This document shows, in pieces, positions 40,348 to 50,425 of a DNA stretch of 64,000 nt; position 1 is the stretch's first letter; each line of letters begins with the position of its first letter. This stretch comes from Entoloma clypeatum. Taxonomy: Eukaryota; Basidiomycota; Agaricomycetes; Agaricales; Entolomataceae. The notes below the pieces were generated by a model, which saw only the letters and a list, made by a program, of their open reading frames with translations, had not been told where the DNA came from and ran no database searches. The position numbers were made by a program, and so were the translations under genes. The stretch is from positions 1,178,001 through 1,242,000 of the forward strand of contig OY751495.1 in NCBI GenBank assembly GCA_963565915.1, given 5' to 3'.

Positions 40348-43196
40348 TTATTGTGGACGAGACAGGTTCTGCCGATGGAAATCACGGATCAAATCTTGAG
40401 CATTCTGAACATTAGCTCGAGGTTCCCATGTGTTCTCTTCTGGACCATATCCTTCCCACTGGACGAGGTACTGGATCTTTCCGTGGAACTTTCGAGAGTC
40501 TAGGATCGTAGACACATGGTACTCTTCTTGTCCTTCGATGATGATCAGATCAGGGGCTGGTTTCTTTTTCTGGATGGCGTACTTTGGAGTTTCATATGGT
40601 GACAACAGGGTCTTGTTGAACACAGGGTAAATCATTTTCCACATCTTCGGAAGATCAAGAAGGTACGCGCTAGCTCCTTTCTTCTCTAGGACTTTGAATG
40701 GTCCATGTCGGAGTGCATCAAGTTTCTTTGAGGGGCGATCGGTCCTGATGTTCGTCCCTTCCAGCCACACCTTGTCTCTGATGTGGTAGTCCCGAGACGG
40801 ACTTCGCCGTGTGTCAACTGTCTTCTTCATCTGATCCTGTGCTTGTTTCAGCGCTGCATTGGCTTCTTCTCGTGCCTGTTTGAGTTTTTTCAAGAAGTCG
40901 TTGGCAGCCGGATTGGTATCTTCTAACACGAGCTCTCTCTTCCACGGATGTAAACCGTAGTTGAGGTAGAATGGGGTGTGCTTCGTTGCCTGATGTTCTT
41001 TGTCATTGTACTGGAACTCTGCGATTGTGATCCATTCAGCCCAATCATCCTGTAGATGGTTGACAAAGTTTCGTAAGAACGCTTCCGTTTCCTGATGCGA
41101 TCGCTCGGCCTGTCCGTCAGTCTGTGGGTGGTATGCAGTGGACAGGTTCCTCTTGATCCCTAGCATGTGGCAGAGTATCTCCATGAACTTCACGGCGAAC
41201 TGCGGTCCCCTATCGCTGATGATCGTCTTGGGGATCCCATGAAGCTTCCATATCTGATCCCAATAGATCTTGGCTAATCCTTCAGCTGATAGTTCCACGG
41301 TTGTCGGAATGAGGTGAAGCATCTTCAAATGTCTATCCGTGATGACCAGAATTGCGTTTTTTCCATCAGATTCTGGTATTGGTCCCACAACGTCGATTCC
41401 TATGTCTTCCCATGGGTGACTTGGTGCTGCATGGGGATGTAGCGGAGCATGTCGCTTTTGTCGGTTAATCTTGTTGCATTGACAAGTGTCGCAACCCTTC
41501 ACGTACTTCTTCACATCATGCAGTATGGTAGGCCACCAGTAGGCGAGTGAGGAGTTCATGTGTCCGGTACTGTCCTGGATGTCCGGCCACTGGTGCATCG
41601 TGTGACTCAAACATCAATTCTTGTTGTAATTGTGGGTCTGGCGGGACATAGACTCGTTCTCCTGCATAGGTGATCCCATTCTCCTGCTGATACCAATGAG
41701 GATTCTTTTTTAGGCCCTGCGCTACTTCTGTCTCCATGCGGTTCGAAGCCTTGATGCGTGCGATCCATGGGTTTTCGATGGTCGTGACATCTCCAATTTT
41801 GATAGAATCAGATGTCTCACCCCCTTCAAAGAATTGTTCCTCTGTGAACATCTCCATTTGTACCACATCTTCTGATTCCAACCGTTTCAAGCTCCTTGAG
41901 CATTTGGTCACTGTCCTGTGGTTCGAGTTCCGCTTCATACCAGGGTAAGCGTGACAGGATGTCCGCTTTTGCATTGGTCTTGCCGGGCACATGCTGTAAT
42001 TCGAAGTCATAGTCTTGTAACTTCATTTTCCAGTGTCGCTGTTGTTGATTCAGGTCCTGAGGATGATGGAAATATTCCAGGTTCTTGTGATCGGTCAAGA
42101 TTTCGAAACGTTCCCTGGCTTCGAGCAGATAGTGTCTCCAATCTTTTAATGCTTCCATGACCACCAGGAGTTCCTTGTCATATATCTCGTAATTCTGTTT
42201 GGCCGCGGACATGGTCCGCAACAAGAACATGATGGGGTGCCATTTGTCGTCTTGCTTCTGAGAGAGTACTGCTCCAATTGCATAGCCTGATGCATCGGTT
42301 TCAACCCTGAACTGTCCCTCTGGTTTTGGTAATGCCAAGACTGGTGCCGATGTAATTGCCCGTATGAGACCTTCAAAAGCTTGCTGCTCTGTTGGTCCCC
42401 AAGTAACTGCCATACCGCCTGTGAGCGCGGTGAGAGGTTTCGTGATGTTTGAGTACCCTTCAATAAAACGTTGATAGAAGTTAGCAAATCCAAGGAACTT
42501 CTGAACTTCCTTTTTTGATGTGGGTGCTCGCCAGTTTTGAATTGTATCCACCTTCTCAGTTTCCATCTCAACAAGTCCCTCACCAACCACATATCCCAAT
42601 ATAGGGCATTTCGTTACTTCCCATAAACACTTCTTCTCCTTTAGGAACAAATCATTGTCCGATAGGATCTGTAGGATTTCTTTGGTGTTTCGTGCGAGTT
42701 CTTCCTTGGTTTTACCGATAACCACGATGTCATCCATCTAGATCACGCAGATACGTCGGCAGATCTGGTCCCGGAATAGACTAGCCATCATTCGAGAGAA
42801 CGTTCCCAGGGAGTTGCAAAGACCAAAAAACATGACCAATGGTTTGAACAATCCTCAACTGGTGAGGAAGGCAGCTTTCCATTCATCACCCTCCTTAATC
42901 CGGACGTTGTTATAGCCCCACATGATGTCCATTTTATTGAAGTAGACCGCATCTTTCAGTACGTCCAAGAGATCGGATATTTGTGGGAGTGGGAACTTGT
43001 CTTTGACCGTGAATTTGTTGACCATGCGGTAATCTTGTACCAATCGTTTGGAGCCATTTTTCTTGTTGATGAAGAAGCAAGGGGAGGCATAAGGGGATTT
43101 GGATGGACGGATCTTTCCTGTTGCTAGACCCTCGTCAATGAATGCATCCAATTCCTCTTGTTCCTTTTGCGTCATAGGATATGTATTTCCCCCTAG
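40348..43196 (-). pseudogene. Element D pol: RT-RNase H-integrase-chromodomain, no protease
   Basis: Begins directly in RT (QLGGNTYPMTQKEQEELD) because the protease is deleted. TGA at 42857-42855 (CGA in C and E); the Tyr codon of the YMDD box is TAG (42740-42738); an 8-bp deletion near 41890 shifts the frame before LKRLESEDV; the 2-bp deletion shared with A lies near 41545. Integrase core and chromodomain follow ([31 protein letters not shown]), ending at 40348. Confidence 0.9.
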
Positions 43197-44326
43197 TTGG
43201 ACACCTTCCTAACCCTTCCGGAGTTCTTCTTTGGCTTGCGGCAGTTGCGCGTGATATGGCCTTCTTGGTCACAGTTGAAACACTTGCGACCATCTTTCTT
43301 CTTTGGAGCGCTACAGTCTTTAGCCAGATGACCGAAGCATTGACAGTTGTAGCAACGGGCTACTCCTGCTTTGTCGATCTCCATGGCTTTGCCCTGACCA
43401 CCATAAGTGGTACCCGATCCGGTGCGCATGTCGCCACCACCTCGGATGACCAGTGTATGTCCTTCCATCTGTCGTCCCTTGTTTCGGATCTCCTTTGCAT
43501 AATCGGTGTACGTCTTGCCATCGCTGGCCACTTGTTCAGAGATTCTGCGGTTGACGTTCTTCTCTAGGATGTATTTCCCAGTTTCTTCGCCAAGGTTTGA
43601 CAGTTTCAAGAGTTCTTTGAATTCATCCAGGAATTCATCAACGGTGTGTTTCTCTTGTTTCAGGACTTCGAGTCTTGCTTTGGCAGCGACCAACTTGTTG
43701 GCAATGGAGAATTGTGTGGCGATATCATCGGAAAAACCTAGCCAGGTGATGTTCTCGTTGTCAACAGCAAGAGCGTCTAACTTGTTACTAGCCCAGTGTC
43801 TGCCGGACCCTTCCATCATGCAGGATAGCACCGCAAGAATCTTCTGATCGTCTGTGAGGCTCTTTTGGAACCTGATGTATAGTTTGGTGGCTTTCCACCA
43901 CTCATAAAAGGTGTATCTGTCCTTGAACATTCCAGGATCCTTGATGATCTTGGATGTATCCATTGTTTGTACAGCCGGAGCTTCTGCCATGTCTAGAGTC
44001 TGCGGAGGAGAAGAGGGGTCGGGTTGTTGGGATGAAGATGGGGTTCGGGATACAGGTAAGGATTGAAAATGAGTCCCTGTTCTAGGCATCTGTTTGATAT
44101 CTGACTGCGCAGAGTCAAAAGTAAATTCGTCAGGGGACTCGTCGGCGGAATCGGTGGCAAAACGTTCAGAGTATTTCCTCTGTAAATCTCTAAGGAATCT
44201 CTGTTCCTGCGCGTCTGTTGGTCTCAAGAAGGGGTCAAGTCTCTCGTTTCGTGCCCAGTGGTTGTACTCGGTCTGTTGTTCTTCGGTGGTGAAGTGGGCG
44301 TAGATCTGCTGCTTTGAGTAAGACAT
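43193..44326 (-). CDS. Element D gag, 377 codons, fused tail deleted
   Basis: Open frame from ATG 44326 (MSYSKQQIYAHF) to TAG 43195-43193. It has the gag domain and both knuckles (CYNCQCFGHLAKDC, CFNCDQEGHITRNC). After VRKVS the acidic tail present in C is gone through the deletion, which also removed the protease. In the -1 frame the reading passes straight into RT. It is open though pol is ruined. Confidence 0.8.
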   Translation of the reverse strand: MSYSKQQIYAHFTTEEQQTEYNHWARNERLDPFLRPTDAQEQRFLRDLQRKYSERFATDSADESPDEFTFDSAQSDIKQMPRTGTHFQSLPVSRTPSSSQQPDPSSPPQTLDMAEAPAVQTMDTSKIIKDPGMFKDRYTFYEWWKATKLYIRFQKSLTDDQKILAVLSCMMEGSGRHWASNKLDALAVDNENITWLGFSDDIATQFSIANKLVAAKARLEVLKQEKHTVDEFLDEFKELLKLSNLGEETGKYILEKNVNRRISEQVASDGKTYTDYAKEIRNKGRQMEGHTLVIRGGGDMRTGSGTTYGGQGKAMEIDKAGVARCYNCQCFGHLAKDCSAPKKKDGRKCFNCDQEGHITRNCRKPKKNSGRVRKVSN

Positions 44327-44772
44327 GATGATGTGGCTCTGGGATGTCTCAATGTGAGTGTCCTAATCAATCTTCTGATAACGGTTGTCTGGACACCGAT
44401 AAACTCTCTGATCTCTGCGATCCGACCTTTCTGAGGTCCTTCTTGAACGCGAAAGCTTTCGAGTTCGTTCTGTCGGGCGTTGTAACGCGCGATCTGGTGT
44501 TGCCGAGCAAGATGGATGCTCTCTGCTATCTCGCTGTGGGGGCGATGCTCATCATTGTCTAGTTCTTCGTCAAGCACCTGCTGTAGGATGCGACGGATCT
44601 CCGATTTGATGTACTGCTGGATGAGTGTAAAATCAATACTGTCTCGAGGACTTAGCTCCTCCTGTCGGGCTTCTGGCGTGCTGAATGGGTTACTGGTGAA
44701 GTCTTCAAAGAAGTGCAACGTCTTGACTCGTCTGGTGGTTGCTCTCTTCGCTCTGGGCGAACCTAATGAGAT
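44224..44772 (-). CDS. Element D AUG-less pre-gag frame
   Basis: Counterpart of the pre-gag frame in C, open from just after the self-priming site to 44224, in the +1 position relative to gag. Sequence nearly the same as in C (QQYIKSEIRRILQQVLDEEL). No ATG among its codons. Confidence 0.38.
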   Translation of the reverse strand: MSLGSPRAKRATTRRVKTLHFFEDFTSNPFSTPEARQEELSPRDSIDFTLIQQYIKSEIRRILQQVLDEELDNDEHRPHSEIAESIHLARQHQIARYNARQNELESFRVQEGPQKGRIAEIREFIGVQTTVIRRLIRTLTLRHPRATSSCLTQSSRSTPTSPPKNNRPSTTTGHETRDLTPS

Positions 44773-44781
44773 TTAGCAACT

Positions 44782-45183
44782 TGTTATGCTTAACAAACCG
44801 TTCCAAGGTTCGGGCAGAGTATGCAGGAAAGTGGAAAGGCGAAGAGCAAAGTGATTGCTAAATCTAAGGAATCTACTATAGTACAAGAGGTTTATATAGG
44901 TACTGACTATAGGCAGTAGCGGATGAGTAAGTACTGCGGAAGGCAGTGCGCATGAGTAAGGCGACTGCGGAAGGCTATGTACAGTGAGTAAGCTGACTGC
45001 GGAAAGTGAGTCAGCGCGGGAGCGAAGTATACTAAAGGGGATGACAAAGTAATGTAATGAGTCAGACTGGGAATCGAAGGTTGCAAAAGTAGACATTAGA
45101 CATAGTAAGTTCGTAAGAGGGCGCCGAGTCGGGCCGATAAGTAAAAGATATGATGTGGTCCTCATACTGTAGAGTCCGTAACA
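44782..45183 (-). repeat. Element D 5' LTR
   Basis: TGTTACGGACTC...GCTTAACAAGC-type end AGCATAACA, 402 bp. It resembles the element E LTR more than its own 3' partner. The self-priming word TTGCTAAATCT follows on the minus strand at about 44779-44769. Confidence 0.92.
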
Positions 45184-45509
45184 GCGGGGGACATTTTCTT
45201 GCACATTCTTCATGTTGTAGCACTTAGATTCAATCAAATTCTTCCAACCCATTTTTTCGTGAACTGCTGGATCATATTAACATGTTTCTATGAACATGTT
45301 GTAAAGGGTTTCTAGTTACTTTTACAGGGCTCTGTATTCCCTTACAATCTATATATGACTCCATAGAGACTTTATCATCTACCAGTTCTGCAAATACTTT
45401 CAAATTTTACACCTCAGCTCAGATCTTCAAAGCTTACTCTTTGGATTAACAGTGCTGTGAAGAGCTGCACAGAACATAGGCAAGCTGCAACAATCTTCAG
45501 CAAAAATCA
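45184..45509. other. Non-coding interval right of element D
   Basis: AT-rich, no recognisable gene or element; it does not continue element G, which lies on D's other side. Confidence 0.45.
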
Positions 45510-46003
45510 GTGTTTGCTGATGTGGAAGAGACCTGAACTGGCAGTTCAGGTCTCACTGATTTTGAGCTCAACCAGTCTCCAGTCTCTCCAAATTTTGGAA
45601 AAAAAAAATGGACTGGTTCACCCCCAGTTCTAGTTTTGGGTCTGAAAAATATGAACTGGTTCCAGTTTTTGACCATATATTCATTCAAAAACTGTACTTT
45701 TATGGGCAAAGATGTTCTTTTATATAGTTTTCAATCATTTTTACAAGACTTTATATCCAAAATGCTTGAGAAACATGTTATTGATAACAAATTGAGTATA
45801 TTTTCAAGTTTTTGATTGAAAAAACAGGCTTTTGGTAGGTTTATAAATGGTTGAGGATTTTACCAGTTTAAACTGGTTTAAACCAGTCTTTACCAGTCCA
45901 GTCCAGTTTTTTCAGACTTTGAGAAAAAAAAATGAACTGCCAGTCTCCAGTTCATCAATTTTTTGGTCAAAAAACCGGACTGGACTGAACCCTTGAACAC
46001 TAA
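45510..46003. repeat. CCAGT-word cluster, possible hAT-like MITE relic
   Basis: Dense inverted words: CAGTTCAGGTCTC, ACCAGTCTCCAGTCTC, ACCAGTTTAAACTGGTTTAAACCAGT, GGACTGGACTGAACCC. The right end GAACACTA resembles a TAGTGTTC hAT-type terminus. No 8-bp duplication could be recognised. Confidence 0.42.
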
Positions 46004-46890
46004 TAGTCAACCAAGGAAATAAACTTAGAGGAACACAAGGGTCCCTCAGATGAAAAGTTATTAGCTAAATGACAGATGATATATGTCATGTTGTTCCCTG
46101 GTACCGAAAAGGTGTCACGCACCTTCACATGCATGCCCAAGCACCCCCCAAGGCTGCTGCCAAAATTCATCACCGAGGGCAAAATGGCCCTCGTCCCTCT
46201 CCAAATCGCACTCCCCATGAGTTTTGACAATGGTAAGCAACTAACATCACTTGGCACACAGTGTGCCACCATCATTGAGCTGGTGAGAGTCGAGCGATGA
46301 GAGGCAAGGCTCATATAGAGCCTTGAACAGTGGTGGTGATCACCAAGAACTTTGTTTATCAACAAATGATAATTGGTCAAACAAATCAATGAGGTCTTGT
46401 GACCTCACATGACCACATGACCACACATGTTCAACGACTCAATGCATGTTCAACAACAAGTTGAAATTCAACTTGATGCAAGCTGCTCTATCTCTGTTGA
46501 AACTGCGGCAACAATCAGGAGGGGCCTAATCGCCCCTGATTTGCTCAAAGGATCAACAAAGGTGGAGTAACTCATCCTAAATTATTCCTATTTATCCTTT
46601 TATTCTATTGGAGTCCAAAGACTCCAGATTATATCCATGACCATTGACTGTGAATCTTCATGGTCAATCCTTCAAAAACTCAAATTTGTTGGAGACTACC
46701 ATGACCTTCCACTTCAATCTCCTCATGTGAAGTCAAGTGAAGATTGCAGCAGCAATCATCAGCAAACACAGATTTTTCCTGAAGATTGTTGCAGATGGAT
46801 TATGTTCTGTGCAGCTCTTCGCAGCACTGTTGAGCTAAAGTTTAAGTTTTGAAGATCTTTAGAGATGGAGCATAAAATTTGAAGGCCTTA
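46004..46890. other. Non-coding interval with hairpins
   Basis: No gene. It contains CAAGTTGAAATTCAACTTG (about 46456) and AATCAGG...GGGGC...GCCCC...TGATT (46513-46541), both able to fold. Confidence 0.45.
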
Positions 46891-47235
46891 GAGGGACATG
46901 AGAAACACCAGCACACGGGCAGCACAGGCAGGACTGCGAGGGACGATGCACAGATACAAGGACAGCAGAAGACGCACAAGAAATAGCGTGCTCGAGGATG
47001 GCGGGCGGGCCAGGGACATGAGAAATGCCAGCACATGCACGGCACAGACAGGGACTGCGAGGGACAATGCATGGCCAGGGACAACACGCAGATAACAAGG
47101 ACGGCAGAAAGCGCACGAGGGACGGCGTGTTTGAGAGGGGGAGGGATGACGGGCGAGGGACATGAGAAACGCTAGCAGACACGCGACACAGGCGGGTCCT
47201 GCGAGGGACGAGGGGTACGACGCGCAGATGAGGGA
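46891..47235. repeat. Imperfect tandem repeat, 120-143 bp unit
   Basis: GGGACATGAGAAA(C/T) recurs at 46893, 47013 and 47156, each time followed by (A/G)CCAGCACA and GACTGCGAGGGAC-like words. Two and a half diverged copies. Open frames through it are not considered genes. Confidence 0.65.
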
Positions 47236-47660
47236 GATATGTTTTCTGTTGTAGTAGCATGCAAAAAATATACATTTTTTCCTCATCAAAGACATTGTTG
47301 ATAAATTAGAAAGCTCTCTATGACTGTGACCTGTAGCAGAGTGTGGAGACCTATGAAGGTGTACACAATCTGTGGAGGCCAGAAAGGATGGTAGTGAAAG
47401 TGTGTAGAGCTGCAAAAGATGGTAGTGAAGCTGCACAGAGCTTTTGCAGAGCTGCATGTAACATATACCTCGTCTTTGGAACTTCAGCCCTGCAAGAATC
47501 TGCGCAGATCTGCACAGGGCTGCATAGTCCACCCAGGGTTTGCTGATGATCTTGAAGGGGTGTCAAGTAGGTGAAACATTGGAGCTTTGTCAGAGTCCGT
47601 CGGAGGTTGGACGTAGGACTGAGACCAGAGTGGAACTCTGGAAATGTGGAGGAACGACAA

Positions 47661-48414
47661 TGTTATGGTTGACGAACCCATGTGATGCTTAGGCAGAGAG
47701 GCTTAAGTAGCAAAGGCAGATACCAAGGTGATTGCTAGATCTGGGGAATACATGCAATGTATCTACTCTATATATACTAGAAGGTTGAGTCATCTAGATG
47801 ACTCTAGAGCAGTTCCGGTCTGACTCCAGAAGTGGACCCAGAGTACTGTACCATTTCAATCAATTCGTTGGTCACACATAATGGGGCTCTTGAAAACACC
47901 AGAATCTCATGTTTGTCATGCTTCCCTGAGCCTGGCGACAAATTCGGCACACAGGATTTCCAAAAATGGCACAGAGAATTTGCCAAAAATAGCACCAAAA
48001 ATGATGAAAATCGGTCACTTGAATTGACATCACAAAAATTTTCAGCCGCAATGAAATCAAAATTTTGTCACACCATGTCACATGTCACAGGCCCGATGAA
48101 TTGATTGAAATGGCACAGTAGGTGTCTATGGTAACTGCTGCGGCGTGAGTCAGAGTATCTAAGTATAGTCCAATAAGTAACATAATATCAAGAATGTGTG
48201 AGAAGAATGTGTGAGAGTAACCGTCTAGATATGGTAATGATGACCATAATGTAGTGAGTAAGCAGAGGCCGGGGCCCAAATGATGTAAAAGTGGATAGTA
48301 AGCATGAAACCAATAGATAAGATGAAACTGGCCATTAATCAGATAAGGCCTCCATGTCTTGTATCTTGTCTGAGCATCTGAGTGATCAATGCCATGGATA
48401 GTGAATCCATAACA
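47661..48414 (-). repeat. Solo LTR, 754 bp, with 5-bp target duplication
   Basis: Bounded by TGTTATGG and CCATAACA (perfect 8-bp inverted ends) and flanked by GACAA at 47656-47660 and 48415-48419. On the minus strand a TATATATAG box and, beyond it, AGATCTAGCAATCACC, similar to the R region of the A/C family, give its orientation. TGAGTCA at 47786-47792 and 48146-48152. No internal element sequence is present, so LTR-LTR recombination removed it. Confidence 0.88.
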
Positions 48415-48419
48415 GACAA

Positions 48420-49636
48420 AGGGGAGGGATGTGGCTTCAATGTATGTGTTGCACTGCCGTTTGTTGGATAAGGTGTCCCAATTTCAGGAGGTTGGAGGAG
48501 AGGTCGGAGGTGCGGAGGTTCTCAGAGAGATCTCAGTGAGGGACACACTAACATGGAAGTGATCAGACAACGTCGGAGTTGTGACTCAGACACAGTACTG
48601 AGCTTGTTGAAGGGCAACAATGGAGGAGGAGCAGTAGATGATGATGTTGTCAGTGTATTGTATCACAGCGAGGATCTCTGGCATGAACTGAGAGTAGAGG
48701 AGTGAACTTTGATGATATTCGAACTGAGGAACTACAGGTATGGTATGAGCTTAAATATCTAAATGTGATTACTTTATGGAGATGGTCGGAGTAGGTCCGG
48801 AGTTGTGGCGTAAGTTGCCAGCGACTGTAACGAACATCAGAGATGTTGGTCAGCGGACCATGTGGAAAAGGCGATGCATAAGTAAATGGGAATATGGATA
48901 TGAAATGCATAAAGGCATGGAGTTATGAATATGAAATGCATGATGGCAATGTGCAGAGATGCAGAGGTAACGGATGTCTGGAATATTGGAGGACAATCGG
49001 AGTGGATCAGAGATTCAGAGACGGATATAACAAGGGGGATATGTAACAAGTGGGATTGGCATGGTCATCAGTTGGCCATTGGAGTTACCGTATTAGGCTG
49101 AGCACAGCTGCTTATGTAAAGAAAGTCTTTTACCTTGCATGACATTGTACAGCCAATACCAGATTTTGGTCAAGCTTATCTTGTTCTGTGAGATTGAGGG
49201 CTTTTCCTGTAACCTCTGGTTACATTAACATAGACTTCAACTCCTATATTTACCTAACTGCAAAATACTATTAAATGCCTACTTAGACAACTCAAAATAG
49301 CATCACTTAAACACATTAAACCCAGTCAAAATTAGATCATGGTTCCAGATGGGGAAATCAGGTGACATCCGGCCCCTACGTGATTTTTCCCAGATGGACC
49401 CACCGAGATCCTGCTGTTCCGAAAAAAACAGATATCTTGCCTAAAGTCTGTGAATGGATGGGGTTAAGTGGGTCAAAAACAGGTGCTGATGTGGGATTTT
49501 CCTGATTGGGCTTTCAGGGTTGTTTTCGGGGCGGTTGGTTCACTTTTAGTTGTAGATGATGGTTTTTAATAATTTGATTCACTATACTAATATAATACAA
49601 AATGACTACAAACTATACTATATATAAACTAATTTG
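48420..49636. other. Interval with a possible RT relic, otherwise nothing
   Basis: On the minus strand 48660-48631 reads QYTDNIIIYC, which resembles a gypsy polymerase box (YxDD followed by IxIY), but the surroundings are not convincingly RT. The rest to 49636 is AT-rich without features. Confidence 0.3.
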
Positions 49637-50425
49637 AGCATGAGGGCGTTGGACGCGAGGACGGTGGTTGGGGGATAAGGAGCGGATGTTGGGCACGAGG
49701 GGAGGCCATTGGGCCTGAGGGACGGTCGTTGGACGCGAGGAGCGGTCGTTGGACACGGAGGGTGGCCGTTTCACAAGAGGGGAGGCCATTGTGCAGCAGG
49801 AGCGGCCGTTGTGCCCGAGGCATGGTCATTGGACATGGGGGGCGGTCATTAGGGGCAAGGGGCGGCCATTGGGCCCCAGGGACGGTGGTTGGACATGGGG
49901 GGGCGGCCGTTTCGCAGGAGGGGGGGCTGTTGTGCAGGAGAAGCGGCCGTTGTGCCCGAGGCATGGTCATTGGACACGAGGGGCAGCCGTTGGGCACGAG
50001 GAGCCGCCGTTGGGCATGAAGAAAGGTGGTTGGACGCAAGGGGAAGCCGTAGGGCAGGAGACACGGCCGTTGGGCACGAGAGATGGTCATTGGGCACGGG
50101 AAATGGCCATTTGGCACGAGAAATCGCCGTTGGGTGCAAAGGTAGGCCATTGGGCAAGAGACGCGGTCGTTGGGCGTGAAGGAAGGTGGTTGGACGCTGT
50201 TGGGCAGGAGATGTGGCCGTTGGGTATGAGGGACGGTCGTTGGGCATGGGGAATGGCCGTGGGCATGGGGAATGGCCGTTGGGCAGGAGACGTGGCCGTT
50301 GGGCGCAAAGGAAGGTGGTTGGGCAGGAGACGTGGCCATTGGGCAACAGGGACGGCCGTTGGGCACATAGGTAGGCCGTTGGGCAAGAAACGCGGCAGTT
50401 GGGCACGAGGGGTGGCTGTTGAGCC
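49637..50425. repeat. 20-bp minisatellite array 2
   Basis: About 38 units of exactly 20 bp in nearly perfect register, consensus close to GGCCGTTGGGCACGAGRRRY. Few units deviate in length. Because the unit has few stops in any frame, long open frames appear on both strands (49749-50507, 50366-49629); they are artefacts. Confidence 0.95.

Larger units (their letters stand above)
39408..45183 (-). mobile_element. Ty3/gypsy element D, protease-deleted, decayed
   Basis: Minus-strand member of the A/C/D/E family with two 402-bp LTRs that differ at about 22 positions by eye, mostly transitions. Flanking pentamers are CAGCT and GCGGG, so no target duplication. It lacks about 867 bp around the protease compared with C and shares two frameshift deletions with A. 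Confidence 0.92.
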
